From Streptomyces sp. NBC_00654 (GTDB lineage: Bacteria > Actinomycetota > Actinomycetes > Streptomycetales > Streptomycetaceae): a stretch of 64,000 nt of DNA. The first letter of the stretch is position 1; each line of letters begins with the position of its first letter. Shown here piece by piece: positions 54,956 to 63,835 of the stretch. The translations under genes were made by a program, and so were the position numbers. The notes under the pieces are model-generated. The model was given only the letters and a program-made list of their open reading frames with translations, had not been told where the DNA came from and did not search any database. The stretch spans positions 1 to 64,000 of the forward strand of contig NZ_JAPEOB010000002.1 of the NCBI RefSeq assembly GCF_026341775.1. Direction: 5' to 3'.

Positions 54956-55759
54956 ATGTCTATGCCCGTCGCACGCGCCGGGGCCGGTCTGCGGCTCCTG
55001 AGGGCCGCGGTGTTCACCGCGGTCTGCGTCGTGCTGTCCGCGGCAGGTCACTCCCTGGCGTCCTGCGCGGCCGTCCCCTGGTGGAGCCTGCTCGCCGGGT
55101 TCCTGGGGGTCTTCGCCGTGGCGGCACCGCTCGCCGGACGCGAGCGGTCACTGCCGTCCATCGTCGCCGTGCTGGCCGGCGGACAGCTCGCTCTGCACGC
55201 CCTCTTCGGCATGGGTACGCACACCGCCACGGCGGACACCGCCACGGGCGACGACCCACTGATCCGGTTCGCGGCAAGCCTCGTCTGCGGCATGGAACCG
55301 GCGCAGTTGAACACCGCCGAAGCGCAACGCATCATCAGTGCCGCGGGCATCGACCCGGCGTCGGTGACAGCCCTCGAACACCAGCACATGGCCTCCGTGG
55401 CCGGTTCGGACCCGGCGGGCCTCGCCGGTCTGCTGCCCAGCCTGCCCATGCTGCTCGGCCACCTGCTGGCCGCCATGGTCACCGGCTGGCTGCTTCGGCG
55501 GGGCGAGATCGCCCTGTTCCGGCTGGCCCGTCTGTCCGCACACGGCGCCCAGCAGATCGCGGCCGGGGCCCGGCTGCGAGCTCTGCGCGCCGCGCTCTCG
55601 CTCGTGAACGCTCTGCGCGTCGAACTTCCCGAGGGCCCGGCGACCGGTCCGCGCACCCCTCGTACCGCGGGCGACTCCCCGGCACCCGCCACCGGAGACC
55701 CGCTGCAGCACATGGTGATCAGGCGGGGTCCGCCCCCCGCATACGCGCTCGCAGTCTGA
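54956..55759 (+). CDS. Integral membrane protein of the copper operon
   Basis: 267 residues from ATG 54956. Four or so membrane segments (LLRAAVFTAVCVVLSAAGHS; WWSLLAGFLGVFAVAAPLAG; SIVAVLAGGQLALHALFGMG; LLGHLLAAMVTGWLLRRGEI). A long loop with His and Met (LEHQHMASVAG) faces the outside, fitting metal handling. In other Streptomyces a protein of this kind precedes the PCuAC chaperone gene, as here. Role in copper supply is inferred from the neighbours. Confidence 0.7.
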   Translation: MSMPVARAGAGLRLLRAAVFTAVCVVLSAAGHSLASCAAVPWWSLLAGFLGVFAVAAPLAGRERSLPSIVAVLAGGQLALHALFGMGTHTATADTATGDDPLIRFAASLVCGMEPAQLNTAEAQRIISAAGIDPASVTALEHQHMASVAGSDPAGLAGLLPSLPMLLGHLLAAMVTGWLLRRGEIALFRLARLSAHGAQQIAAGARLRALRAALSLVNALRVELPEGPATGPRTPRTAGDSPAPATGDPLQHMVIRRGPPPAYALAV

Positions 55760-55923
55760 CGCGACACCCTTCACCCGATACACGCACCACTCGACGCACG
55801 GACCACCCGGCGCGGACGAGTCGGTGCCGTACGAGCCGTGCACACACGTGGGGAAGAGGTCTCGCGATGCCGTCGCGCACCCGCGCGCCGGACACCCTTC
55901 GTGCTTCAGTGGAGTGCCCCTTC

Positions 55924-56376
55924 ATGAATGTTTCCCGTATCGCCCTCACCGGCGCCATCGCCCTCACCACCGCACTGACGCTGGCGGGGTGCTCGACCTC
56001 GGACAGCAAGCCCGAGCTGAAGGTGAGCGGCGCGTTCATGCCGCAGCCCGTCAGCGACATGGCAGGCGGTTTCCTCGCCGTGAAGAACAGCGGCGACATA
56101 TCCGACCGGCTCACCTCGGTCACCAGCCCCATCTCGGACGACGTCACGATCCACGAGACGAAGAACGGAAAGATGCGCAAGGTGACGTCCTTCGAGGTGC
56201 CCGCAGGCGGTCAGCTGGATCTGGAACGCGGTGGAAACCACATCATGTTCATGAAGCTCAAGAAGCAGCCCAAGGTGGGCGAGAAGGTGCCCGTGGAGCT
56301 GCACTTCGAGAAGGCCGACACGATCAAGGTCGACCTTCCCGTGAAGGAGACCACCCACGCTCCGAAGAAACACTGA
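55924..56376 (+). CDS. PCu(A)C copper chaperone lipoprotein
   Basis: 150 residues from ATG 55924. Lipoprotein signal with lipobox LTLAGCSTSDSKPEL (Cys near residue 23). PCu(A)C fold with the copper-binding set His in VTIHETKNG, Met in KMRKVTSF and the H-x-M of GGNHIMFMKL, i.e. the H-M-(X)n-H-x-M pattern that binds Cu(I). Sits on the outer face of the membrane and passes copper to partners such as cytochrome c oxidase or Sco proteins (known for this family; ECuC in S. lividans). Followed after 12 bp by the copC/copD-type gene. No sco gene lies between them. Confidence 0.9.
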   Translation: MNVSRIALTGAIALTTALTLAGCSTSDSKPELKVSGAFMPQPVSDMAGGFLAVKNSGDISDRLTSVTSPISDDVTIHETKNGKMRKVTSFEVPAGGQLDLERGGNHIMFMKLKKQPKVGEKVPVELHFEKADTIKVDLPVKETTHAPKKH

Positions 56377-56388
56377 GGTACTGACTCG

Positions 56389-58336
56389 ATGACAGCCACC
56401 GCCCCGCACTTCGGATCGGCCCCGTCCATTCCCGCGCTACGTCGGCCACTCGCCGCGGCCGCACTCCTCGCCGCCCTTGTCGGCACGGTGTTCGGCCTGC
56501 TGCTGGGCGGCGCGGGCCCCGCGTCCGCGCATGCCGCACTCACCGGGAGCGATCCGAAGGACGGGGCGGTGGTCGCTGCCGCTCCCCAGGCGATCAGCCT
56601 CACCTTCTCCGAGAACGTCGCCCTCAGCGACGACTCCGTCCGGATCCTGGACCCCAGTGGCGAACGCGCCGACACCGGCGCCGCGCCGCGTAATCTGCAG
56701 TGCGGCTCCACCATGAACTACAGCGTCCCGCTCCGCACCGGGCTGCCCGACGGCACGTACACCGTCGCCTGGCAGGCTGTCTCGGCGGGCAGCCACCCCA
56801 TCTCGGGCGCCTTCACCTTCTCCGTAGGAGCCCCCTCCGGGACCACCGTCGCCCTCCCGGCCGACGCGGCGGGGGGCGGCCTCGTCGGCGCCCTCTACTG
56901 CATCGCACGCTATGCCGCGTACGCCGGTTTCATCCTGCTGGCCGGAGGCGCGGCCTTTATACTCGTGTGCTGGCAGCGAGGGGCGGGATCCCGCCCGCTG
57001 CAACGCCTGGTCGTACGCGGCTGGATGACCCTCACCGTGGCCACCCTGGCCATGCTCCTTCTCCGCTACCCGTACACCGGCTCCGGGGACCTCCCGGACG
57101 CCTTCGACCTCGACGGCCTGAAGGCCGTGCTCGACACCAAGCCCGGGGCGGCGCTCGTCTTCCGGCTGCTGCTGCTCGGCGCTTCCGCACTGTTCATCGC
57201 CGTGCTGTTCGGGGCGTTCGCGGAGCACGAGGACGGACGCGAGAAGAAAAACCTCACCGTCGGACTGGCCATCGGCGGCACCGTGATCGCTGCGGGGATC
57301 GCCGGGACCTGGGCGCTCGCCGAACACGCCTCGGCCGGGATCCAGCCGGGCATCGCCATCCCGGTCGACATACTGCACCTGCTGACCGTCGCGGCCTGGC
57401 TGGGCGGGCTGACAGCCCTGCTGGTCGCGCTGTACCGGACGCCGGGCATCGAGGTATCGGCGGTACGGTGCTTCTCCCGTGTCGCGTTCGGCAGCGTGCT
57501 CGTGCTCACCGCCACCGGGATCTACCAGTCCTGGCGCCAAGTCGGCACCTGGTCCGCGCTGACCGGCACCAGGTACGGGCAACTGCTGCTCGTGAAGGTG
57601 GGTCTCGTCGCCGTCCTGGTCGGGATCGCCTGGATATCGCGCCGCTGGACCGCACGACTGGTCACGAACGGAGCCGACGCGGAGAGAGAGGAGGCCGGGG
57701 CAGAGGTCGAGGAGGCCGCCTCGGTCCCACCGCCGCCTGCCACCGAGGACCCCGTGCGGGCGGCCCAGCTCGCCCGGCAGAGGGCAGCCATGGCCACCGT
57801 CGAGAAGAAGCGGATCCGCGACGCCGACCCCGACCGGTCCGGGCTGCGCCGTTCGGTGCTGGCGGAAGTCGGAGTCGCCGTGGCGCTGTTGGCCGTGACG
57901 ACCGCACTGACCTCGACCGAGCCGGCACGTACCGAGGAGGAAGCGGCCCGCAGCTCCACGGCAGCAACCGCTCCCGCAGCCGCACGCCTGGTCAATCTGA
58001 CGCCGCCCTTCGACACGGGCGCCAGGGACGGCAAGGGACGGCAAGGGAACGGTGCGGATGGAGATCGACTCCGCCTGTACCGGCACCAATGAGCTCCACA
58101 TTTGGATCGACAGCACCGACGGCAAGGCCATGGATGTCCCCGAAGTGAAGCTCGCCTTCACTCTGGAGTCCAAGGACATCGGCCCGCTTCCCGTCATCCC
58201 TGCCCAGGTCACCAAGGGCCACTGGACCGCGAGCGACGTCCAGATCCCGATGGCGGGCGACTGGAAGGTAGCGGTGACCGTACGCACGTCGGACATCGGT
58301 CAGACGACCATCGACAGAAACGTGAAGATCGGCTGA
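56389..58336 (+). pseudogene. CopC-CopD (YcnJ-type) copper protein, frameshifted by a 10-bp duplication
   Basis: ATG 56389. Signal peptide ending PASA, so the mature protein starts with the CopC copper-site His 48 (HAALTGSDPKDGAVV). CopC domain to about residue 150, then eight membrane helices of CopD (YCIARYAAYAGFILLAGGAA; LLTVAAWLGGLTALLVALYR). At 58025-58044 the 10-bp unit GGGACGGCAA is duplicated, shifting the frame to a stop at 58090-58092. The lost domain (RMEIDSACTGTNELHIWIDS ... TTIDRNVKIG) is readable in the next frame to 58336. Membrane copper transporter; the C-terminal extracellular domain is lost. Confidence 0.85.
58025..58044 (+). repeat. 10-bp tandem duplication in copCD
   Basis: GGGACGGCAA occurs twice in a row. 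Removing one copy restores the frame GARDGKGTVRMEIDSACTG. Confidence 0.9.
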
Positions 58337-58344
58337 GCAGGATC

Positions 58345-58680
58345 GTGAGCGGAGGCAGCAACAGGAACTCACCGGCTAACAGGAAGACCTCCGCAGGCAG
58401 CGGTAACTTCACCGGCAGCGAAGAACCCTCCGCGGGCAGCGGGGACTCCACCGACAGGAATGAACCCTCCGCGGGCGGCGCGGACAGAGGAGCCCGGGGC
58501 GGCGGCGCCATCTCCCGGCGGCTGCTCGGCAGCGTTGGCGTGGCCGGCGCGACCGGGCTGGCGTGGCCAGCGCGACCGGGCTGGTCCTGGGCGCGGCAGG
58601 CGGTGCGACCGGCTATGCAGCGACCCGGCCCGACGGGCCGGCCTCGCTGACCGCGGTCGGCGCGCCCTTCCATGATCCCT
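58345..58680 (+). pseudogene. Dyp-type peroxidase (DtpA-like), Tat leader only
   Basis: GTG 58345, eight bases after the copCD stop. Ser/Asn/Gly-rich start, then the Tat signal GGAISRRLLGSVGV (S-R-R-L-L). A 23-bp duplication at 58538-58583 breaks the frame. In the restored frame the leader continues ATGLVLGAAGGATGYAATRP, DGPASLTAVGAPFH and then loses all similarity: the catalytic domain is gone. In other Streptomyces the dye-decolourising peroxidase gene follows the same copper genes. Confidence 0.7.
58538..58583 (+). repeat. 23-bp tandem duplication in the peroxidase leader
   Basis: Two copies of GCGTGGCC(G/A)GCGCGACCGG (first 20 bases shown), 58538-58560 and 58561-58583, with one mismatch. 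23 bp shifts the frame. Confidence 0.85.
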
Positions 58681-58961
58681 CAGATCGGGGGGGTCCTCGA
58701 TCAGCGCGAGCAGCTCGTCCAGTTCGGCGTCGGTGACGGCGGTCGGGTCGGGGGCGGGTCCTGCACCCTCCTGACGAGCGGGCCGCACAGGGCCGCCCTG
58801 TGGCAGCGAAGTTCGAGTGCGTGCGACCGAATCCCGAGCGCGTCACGTCGGGAAATCTTGCAACTCCCAGTCGGCCGTTGGGGGAACACTGTGCACGTCA
58901 CCTGCACCGGCAGCTGGTTCAGGATGGAAGCTCTCCGAGCGTGCCGGACGAATTCTTCGCT

Positions 58962-59565
58962 ACGGAGCCTGGCCGGCAGAGAGTTCCGCAGCGAGCCGTT
59001 CAACGCGGGCGGTGAGGGCGTCGCGCACCGAGCGGGCGCTTTCGATGTCCAGACCCTTGAGGTCGGGCAGGTTCCACTCGTAGAGCGGCGGCCGGGCAGG
59101 ACGGGGCAGGCGTCGCCGCAGCCGAGGGTGATCACGATGTCGGCGCCACGGACCATCTCGTGGGTCAGCGGCTTGGGAAACTCGATGCCCGGGGGTCAGT
59201 CCGATCTCGTCGAGCAGGCGCCTGGCCGTGGGGTCGATGCGCTGGCTGGGCAGGGTGCCCGCGCTGTGGGTGCGCACCGACGGGGCGACGACTCGGCGCA
59301 GCAGCGCGGCCGCGAGTTGGGAGCGGGCCCACATTTTCGGTGCAGACGAACAGCACGTGGGGGCTCCGCGGCGGGGGAGAGTGCGTCGGCGCGCGCCAGG
59401 GCGTCCAGACGCCCGGTGGCGAAGCGTCCGGCGAGCAGGGGCAGGTGCCTGGTGACGGTCGCCCGCGCGGCGAGGAGGGCGTGGCAGTCCTCGACGTACG
59501 ACACGACGGTCTCCGGGGCGGAGCCGCCCGCGTACCGGACGGCGATGCGGTGGAGCACGGGGGAC
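58962..59565 (-). pseudogene. Arsenate reductase / arsenate-mycothiol transferase with N-terminal three-helix domain, frameshifted
   Basis: Minus strand, pieces in changing frames: VLHRIAVRYAGGSAPETVVS, YVEDCHALLAARATVTRHLP, LDALARADALSPAAEPP (three-helix domain); HVLFVCTENVG, then SQLAAALLRRVVAPSVRTHS, DEIGL (low-molecular-weight phosphatase P-loop with Cys in VCTENVGRSQ; the Arg/Ser frame is shifted); GIEFPKPLTHEM, VRGADIVITLGCGDACPVLP; YEWNLPDLKGLDIESARSVR, stop near 58960. At least three indels. Intact relatives reduce arsenate with mycothiol in actinobacteria. The stretch 58681-58960 holds no supported gene. Confidence 0.75.
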
Positions 59566-59570
59566 CTCGG

Positions 59571-59940
59571 GAGGTGGCTTGCGCAGCAACGGAAGGCGCA
59601 GACCTGGGCGCAGCTGAGCGGTGAGCAGCAGGAGTGGCTCGGCGGGCTCGGTGTGACACCCGCCGAGCCGGAACCCGCCCCGGTGACAGCACGCGCGGCG
59701 AAGGGGGCGGGCGGGCTGTCGGCACCCTTCCGGCGGGGAGTCGCCGCGCTCGCCCAGTACCTCCAACGCGAAGGACACGAACGGCCGGTCCCGAGGAAGC
59801 ACGAGGAGCCCGTCGACATCGACGGCCAGAAGCACGTCGTGAAACTCGGTGTGTTCATCAGCAACACCAAAAGCCGACGCGACAAGCTCACTCAGGAACC
59901 GCACCAGGCCCTCGCCGGGCTCGGGGTGGAGTGGGCGTGA
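59571..59940 (+). pseudogene. HA-domain protein, C-terminal fragment
   Basis: One open frame LAQQRKAQTWAQLSGEQQEW, GLSAPFRRGVAALAQYLQRE, EPVDIDGQKHVVKLGVFISN, TKSRRDKLTQEPHQALAGLG, VEWA, stop. The best-kept copy of the HA-family tail in the window, showing what the copy at 5216-6187 has lost. It begins abruptly at the border with the arsenate reductase remnant. Confidence 0.75.
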
Positions 59941-60033
59941 CAGCGGCAGCCGATCTCGGGGAAGTCGTATCTCTGCGGGCGGAGTTCGATACTTTTTCAT
60001 GCTCGTTCAAGCGTGATCGCGGAGTGTCAGGCT

Positions 60034-60504
60034 CTACCAGGCCGGGCGCGGATCGCGGAGTTCCTCCGGGATCGGCTCGGGCACAGGGTGGTCCAGGTCG
60101 GTGCGCATCAGGTATCCCGGGTCGGGTGCAAAGTCCTGATTGGGTGGGGCCGACTGGTGGATCCGCTGGGTCCGCGGAAGGTCGACCTCCACCAGCTTGC
60201 CGTCATGGAGCATCCACAGGCCGAAGCAGTCGTCGTCCTGATCATGGATCAGTACCTGCACGCTTCCGGGACAAGGCCAGGCGAGGGACTCCAGGTGCTT
60301 CAGCAGGCCGGTGCGGTTCCGCACCTTCTCGAACTCCGCGGCCCATCCGAAGCCGAAGCCTCCCCACTGACCCTGGATCGGCGCGAAATGTCCCCACCAG
60401 GTGCGCTCTGTGTCCTGTCGCGTCAGTGGTTCCATGACCTCGTCCGCCCACAGCGCCAGCACGATGACCTCCGCGTCTCTGCCCATGGGCGGATAACACC
60501 GCAT
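60034..60504 (-). CDS. Hypothetical protein
   Basis: 156 residues from ATG 60504 (MRCYPPMGRDAEVIVLALWA; 60522 is an alternative). Trp- and Phe-rich, acidic: DTERTWWGHFAPIQGQWGGF, VQVLIHDQDDDCFGLWMLHD, GKLVEVDLPRTQRIHQSAPP. It looks like a folded soluble beta/alpha protein; no family recognised. It sits between an HA fragment and the small-gene copy 2. The stretch 60505-60850 holds a hairpin segment but no gene I can support. Confidence 0.6.
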   Translation of the reverse strand: MRCYPPMGRDAEVIVLALWADEVMEPLTRQDTERTWWGHFAPIQGQWGGFGFGWAAEFEKVRNRTGLLKHLESLAWPCPGSVQVLIHDQDDDCFGLWMLHDGKLVEVDLPRTQRIHQSAPPNQDFAPDPGYLMRTDLDHPVPEPIPEELRDPRPAW

Positions 60505-60741
60505 ACCCAGGCTCCTCGGCAACTGATTTCGTTGTGCGACCTGTGCGCGGACACCGTGAAGGACGACGGGAAATAATCTTCAGTAGCGTGGGAAGTAAGA
60601 CCTTCATCACCCCCTTGAGGAAGCCCCCCAGACTTTCCCAGTCATCGGCAGCCCGCATAACGGCATTGGCCACGAACGCGCCGGCCGATCTCACCGGACA
60701 CCTGACTACAGATAATGTGCATCGCCCCCGATGGAGAGGGC

Positions 60742-60835
60742 GTAACACCAGCCGTGGCCGGTCATTGAACCGGCGGAACGGCACCGCACAGAGAGCACCT
60801 GGGCGAAGCGCCGGGGTCTCGTGCTGTCGGCTGCG
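60742..60835 (+). repeat. HA-family downstream segment (copy C) with imperfect hairpin
   Basis: TAACACCAGCCGTGGCCGGT, TTGAACCGGCGGAACGGCAC, then AGAGCACCTGGGCGAAGCGC, GGGGTCTCGTGCTGTCGGC: the same tail that follows the HA fragments ending at 42464 and 44986, though no HA tail precedes it here. Confidence 0.65.
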
Positions 60836-60850
60836 GTGGCCGGTGGCGGT

Positions 60851-61246
60851 TCAGGTGGTCGCGTTGCCCGGGGCGGTCTGGAGGCGGTCGAGGCGTTCGT
60901 AGAGGGCGCGGATGAGGCGGGCCCGGTTCTGCACGCAGTGCAGGGTGCCCTGGTGAGGTGTGCTCAGGCGGCGTTGGGCTTCGGCGAGGATGATCTCGGC
61001 CAGGGCGCGGGGGCCGGTGTCCTCGTCCAGGAGATCGGTGTGGTGGCGGACGTCGGTGGCGACGGCGCGGGCGTGACCGGTCAGCTGCAGGGCGATCTGC
61101 TCGAAGTCGTGCGGGGTGAGGGCAACCCGGTCGGCCCAGGACAGGACCGCGGCGACCAAACACTCGTAGGGGGCGCGATCCAGGGGCAACCGGGCACCGA
61201 ACAACCCGCGCGGGTCATGGAGAACAGTGTGCGTGTTCGGTTTCAT
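60851..61246 (-). CDS. Small actinobacterial protein of unknown function (copy 2, complete)
   Basis: 131 residues from ATG 61246: MKPNTHTVLHDPRGLFGARL, LTPHDFEQIALQLTGHARAV, ATDVRHHTDLLDEDTGPRAL, AEIILAEAQRRLSTPHQGTL, LIRALYERLDRLQTAPGNAT. Three to four helices with an acidic middle. It is the full form of the truncated gene at 6191-6532. It resembles the small DUF6415-type proteins of Streptomyces in its helix pattern and end; I would not insist on this. Confidence 0.65.
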   Translation of the reverse strand: MKPNTHTVLHDPRGLFGARLPLDRAPYECLVAAVLSWADRVALTPHDFEQIALQLTGHARAVATDVRHHTDLLDEDTGPRALAEIILAEAQRRLSTPHQGTLHCVQNRARLIRALYERLDRLQTAPGNATT

Positions 61247-61560
61247 CAGCCCTCACCCCAGGGATCTCACGAAATCGCAGGCGGCCAGCCACCACCTGAT
61301 GCTCAATCGCCGCCGCCACCCCCACCGGATGGGTCTCCCCCGACTGCAAACCCTGCGCAACCCCCACCCACCGCTCCAGACCAGGACGGCCAGCCGGGCG
61401 TTCGGGCGGGGATGCCACACTCGCCCAGCACAAGCGAGCAACTGCCGGAGCGGACACCAGGCCCGGCCGGGTGGTACGGGACACCGAGTCCAAGACCTGG
61501 CGGGACAAGCCGCCCGAGCAGCGCGACGCCCTCACCGAACTCGGGGTGGAATGGGCCTGG
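60909..61560. repeat. Segmental repeat shared with 6197-6840
   Basis: Same orientation and order as the left copy: the 3' part of the small gene, its upstream region, then an HA-type tail. Confidence 0.75.
61471..61560 (+). pseudogene. HA-domain protein tail fragment
   Basis: VVRDTESKTWRDKPPEQRDA, LTELGVEWA, followed by WKPL instead of a stop. Matches the tail at 6744-6861, which has an extra frameshift. No further part of the gene is present. Confidence 0.55.
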
Positions 61561-61736
61561 AAGCCGCTGTGTCTGACCGCGGTATCGGCCAGACACGCCA
61601 GAACTCTCGAACCTGGGACAGCATCACCTGTAGTGAGATAAAGCCCCACGACAGCGATCCCCCACCCAGATCTCCCGCCCTATGACAATGACAACCCCAG
61701 CACCGACACCAAACCGGGAGATCGGACCCTGATGTC

Positions 61737-63479
61737 TCACGCCTCGTCAAAGGCCTCGATCAGGCGCTCGTACGCCAGCTTCGGCCGCAGGGCCGCGTCC
61801 CACGGCAGAGAATCGGCCGTGCGCGGGGGATAGATCTTGGTGTCGGCGGTGGAACCGTACCGGTCGGTGAATCCCCATGTGGAGAACGATGTGCAGTTCG
61901 GCTCCTCCAGGCAGACCCGCAGCTTGCCCACCATCTCGTCAGCCTGGATCTCCTGCCCGTCCTCCTCATCCTCGCCTATGGGGACGTCCATCTCCGACAC
62001 CCGCGCCTGGACCCCGAGCTCCGCCAGATCCCGCACATGGCTGCGGAAGGTCTCCGGGGCGATGCGGTCGCCGGGTGCGTACTCATGGTTCTGGAAACCT
62101 ACGCCGTCGATCGGTACGCCGCGTTCCTTGAGCCGCTTGACCAGATCGTAAAGGGCGTCCCACCGCTCGCCTTCCTCCTCGACCCCGTACTCGTTGACGA
62201 ACAGCCGTGCCTTCGGATCGGCCCGGTGGGCGGCCCTGAAAGCCTCGTCGATGTACTTCTCGCCCATGGCCTCGAACCACGGGCTCTGCTCGGAGCGCAG
62301 ACCGAGATCCCCGTTGGTGTAGCTTTTCTCGTCGTCGGACATGGGCTCATTGACCACGTCCCATTCCGCAACCTTCCCCTTGAAGTGACCGGCGACCACG
62401 GCGATGTGCCGGAGCATGGTCCGGCGCACCTCCCCGGGATCGTCGTTCTCCCGCATCCAGTTGGGCAGAGCCTCGTGCCAGACGAGAGTGTGCGCATGCA
62501 CCTTCATGTCGTTTGCGCGGGCGAAGCGTACGAGTAGGTCCGCGTCGCGGAAGTCATAGACGCCCCGGCGCGGGTGGAGGAACTGTGGCTTGAACGCGTT
62601 CTCCGGAGTGAGCATGGAGAACTGGCTCCCCGCGAGCGCCCGGTAGCGGGAGTCGGTGAGCAGCGGGTTCTCGGCCAGGGCGGCGCCGACGTCGAACGGC
62701 CGCCCCACGTCTGCGGCCCGCGCACGCAGCGAGTCGTCGGACTGCTCCTGGCGCAGCTGCGGCGCGTTGACCACGCGTAGCGAGTCACCGCTCTCGGCCC
62801 GCGCGATCAGTTGCGTCAGACGCCATCCCTCGCGGCGCTCGTCTTCGCCCGCGTCCGCCTCCAGGCCGAACCAGACAGTGCCCTCGGCGAACACCCCCGG
62901 GTCCTGCACGGTTCCCAGCCGCCGCCCGTCGGCTTTCACGCGGAAGGTGTCACCGATGCTCGATACGGCGAGCCTCACCGTCCCGGAGCAGCCGCAGTCG
63001 AAAACCTTGGAGGTGGCAGGCTCGTCGCCCTCGCCGTCCCATATCTGTACCTTCACTTGTCCGTCGGCGGTCACGCCGACGCGGAGTGAGGGCAGCTCCT
63101 GCCGCCACTCGTCGTAGATGACCGGTACCCGTCCGTACAGCCGCAGCCATGAGTCGCCGGCGTCGTCACCCACACCGGACATGCGCGCGGTGACGGTGAA
63201 GTCGCCATCGGACCTCAGATGCGGGCCGGCCAGGTTCAGCGGGGGATTGGGCTGGCCACCGGAGGAGTCCTGCTCCACGATGTGCCGATCCGATGCGCTG
63301 ACCCGCAGGACGTCGTTCCGCGCAGTGGTGCCCGGCATCTGCGTCCAGTCATGGTTCCGCAGCAGGTCTGTGTCGTTCCCGCCCTCCGGCCCTTCGCTCT
63401 GCCCCGTACACCCGGCCGCCACCGCCATGACGAGCACCACGGCGGTAAGCCGCTGCCACGTCCCCCCGCCAAGGTTCAC
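61737..63479 (-). CDS. GH10 endo-beta-1,4-xylanase, lipoprotein
   Basis: 580 residues from GTG 63479 (ribosome-binding GGGAGGGATC). Lipoprotein signal with lipobox VAAGC (Cys near residue 24). Residues about 45-240 form a jelly-roll-like domain (FTVTARMSGVGDDAGDSWLR; GLEADAGEDERREGWRLTQL) as in DUF1349/concanavalin-type modules. The GH10 barrel follows: TPENAFKPQFLHPRRGVYDF, VHAHTLVWHEALPNWMREND, acid/base Glu in EWDVVNEPMSDD, VGFQNHEYAPG, nucleophile Glu in ARVSEMDVPIGED, STWGFTDRYGST. All catalytic features are present. Cuts xylan outside the cell, anchored to the membrane. Monocistronic. Confidence 0.92.
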   Translation of the reverse strand: MNLGGGTWQRLTAVVLVMAVAAGCTGQSEGPEGGNDTDLLRNHDWTQMPGTTARNDVLRVSASDRHIVEQDSSGGQPNPPLNLAGPHLRSDGDFTVTARMSGVGDDAGDSWLRLYGRVPVIYDEWRQELPSLRVGVTADGQVKVQIWDGEGDEPATSKVFDCGCSGTVRLAVSSIGDTFRVKADGRRLGTVQDPGVFAEGTVWFGLEADAGEDERREGWRLTQLIARAESGDSLRVVNAPQLRQEQSDDSLRARAADVGRPFDVGAALAENPLLTDSRYRALAGSQFSMLTPENAFKPQFLHPRRGVYDFRDADLLVRFARANDMKVHAHTLVWHEALPNWMRENDDPGEVRRTMLRHIAVVAGHFKGKVAEWDVVNEPMSDDEKSYTNGDLGLRSEQSPWFEAMGEKYIDEAFRAAHRADPKARLFVNEYGVEEEGERWDALYDLVKRLKERGVPIDGVGFQNHEYAPGDRIAPETFRSHVRDLAELGVQARVSEMDVPIGEDEEDGQEIQADEMVGKLRVCLEEPNCTSFSTWGFTDRYGSTADTKIYPPRTADSLPWDAALRPKLAYERLIEAFDEA

Positions 63480-63554
63480 GATCCCTCCCGCTTTCTTGCC
63501 GAGACGTGATCAACGTCTCGAAACCGGACCATAGTTCATCACACATGAGGTACG

Positions 63555-63640
63555 GCGGCCTTGTGTGGCACGTCCCAGCTCGTGTGGCGGAGCGGGCCCG
63601 GGTCGTTCTGGCCTGCGCGGAAGGCGCGTCAAACACGCGT
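63555..63640 (+). pseudogene. IS630-like transposase, N-terminal fragment
   Basis: YGGLVWHVPARVAERARVVL, ACAEGASNTRVA: similar to the start of IS630-type transposases (…R…VxRARIVLxxAEGxSN…A). The frame then passes into the repeat shared with 23583-23650. Confidence 0.4.
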
Positions 63641-63707
63641 GTTGCTTCTCACTCCCAAGACAGCGAACCGCATCCCGAAACCGCCGCTGTCCGTGACAAC
63701 ACACCAC
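63640..63707. repeat. IS-end-like segment repeated from 23583-23650
   Basis: CACTCCCAAGACAGCGAACC ... CATCCCGAAACCGCCGCTGT, near-copy of the segment at 23583-23650. Confidence 0.55.
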
Positions 63708-63835
63708 TGTCGACCGTCTCTCACCACCACTGTCCCGAAACCGAGAAATCGCATCTGGTGCGACGGCAGTCGGGCGGCGGGCTGGGGGCGAAAAGAAATG
63801 TCAGAATCTGAGCAGTCTTGCCAAAATGTGGCGCT

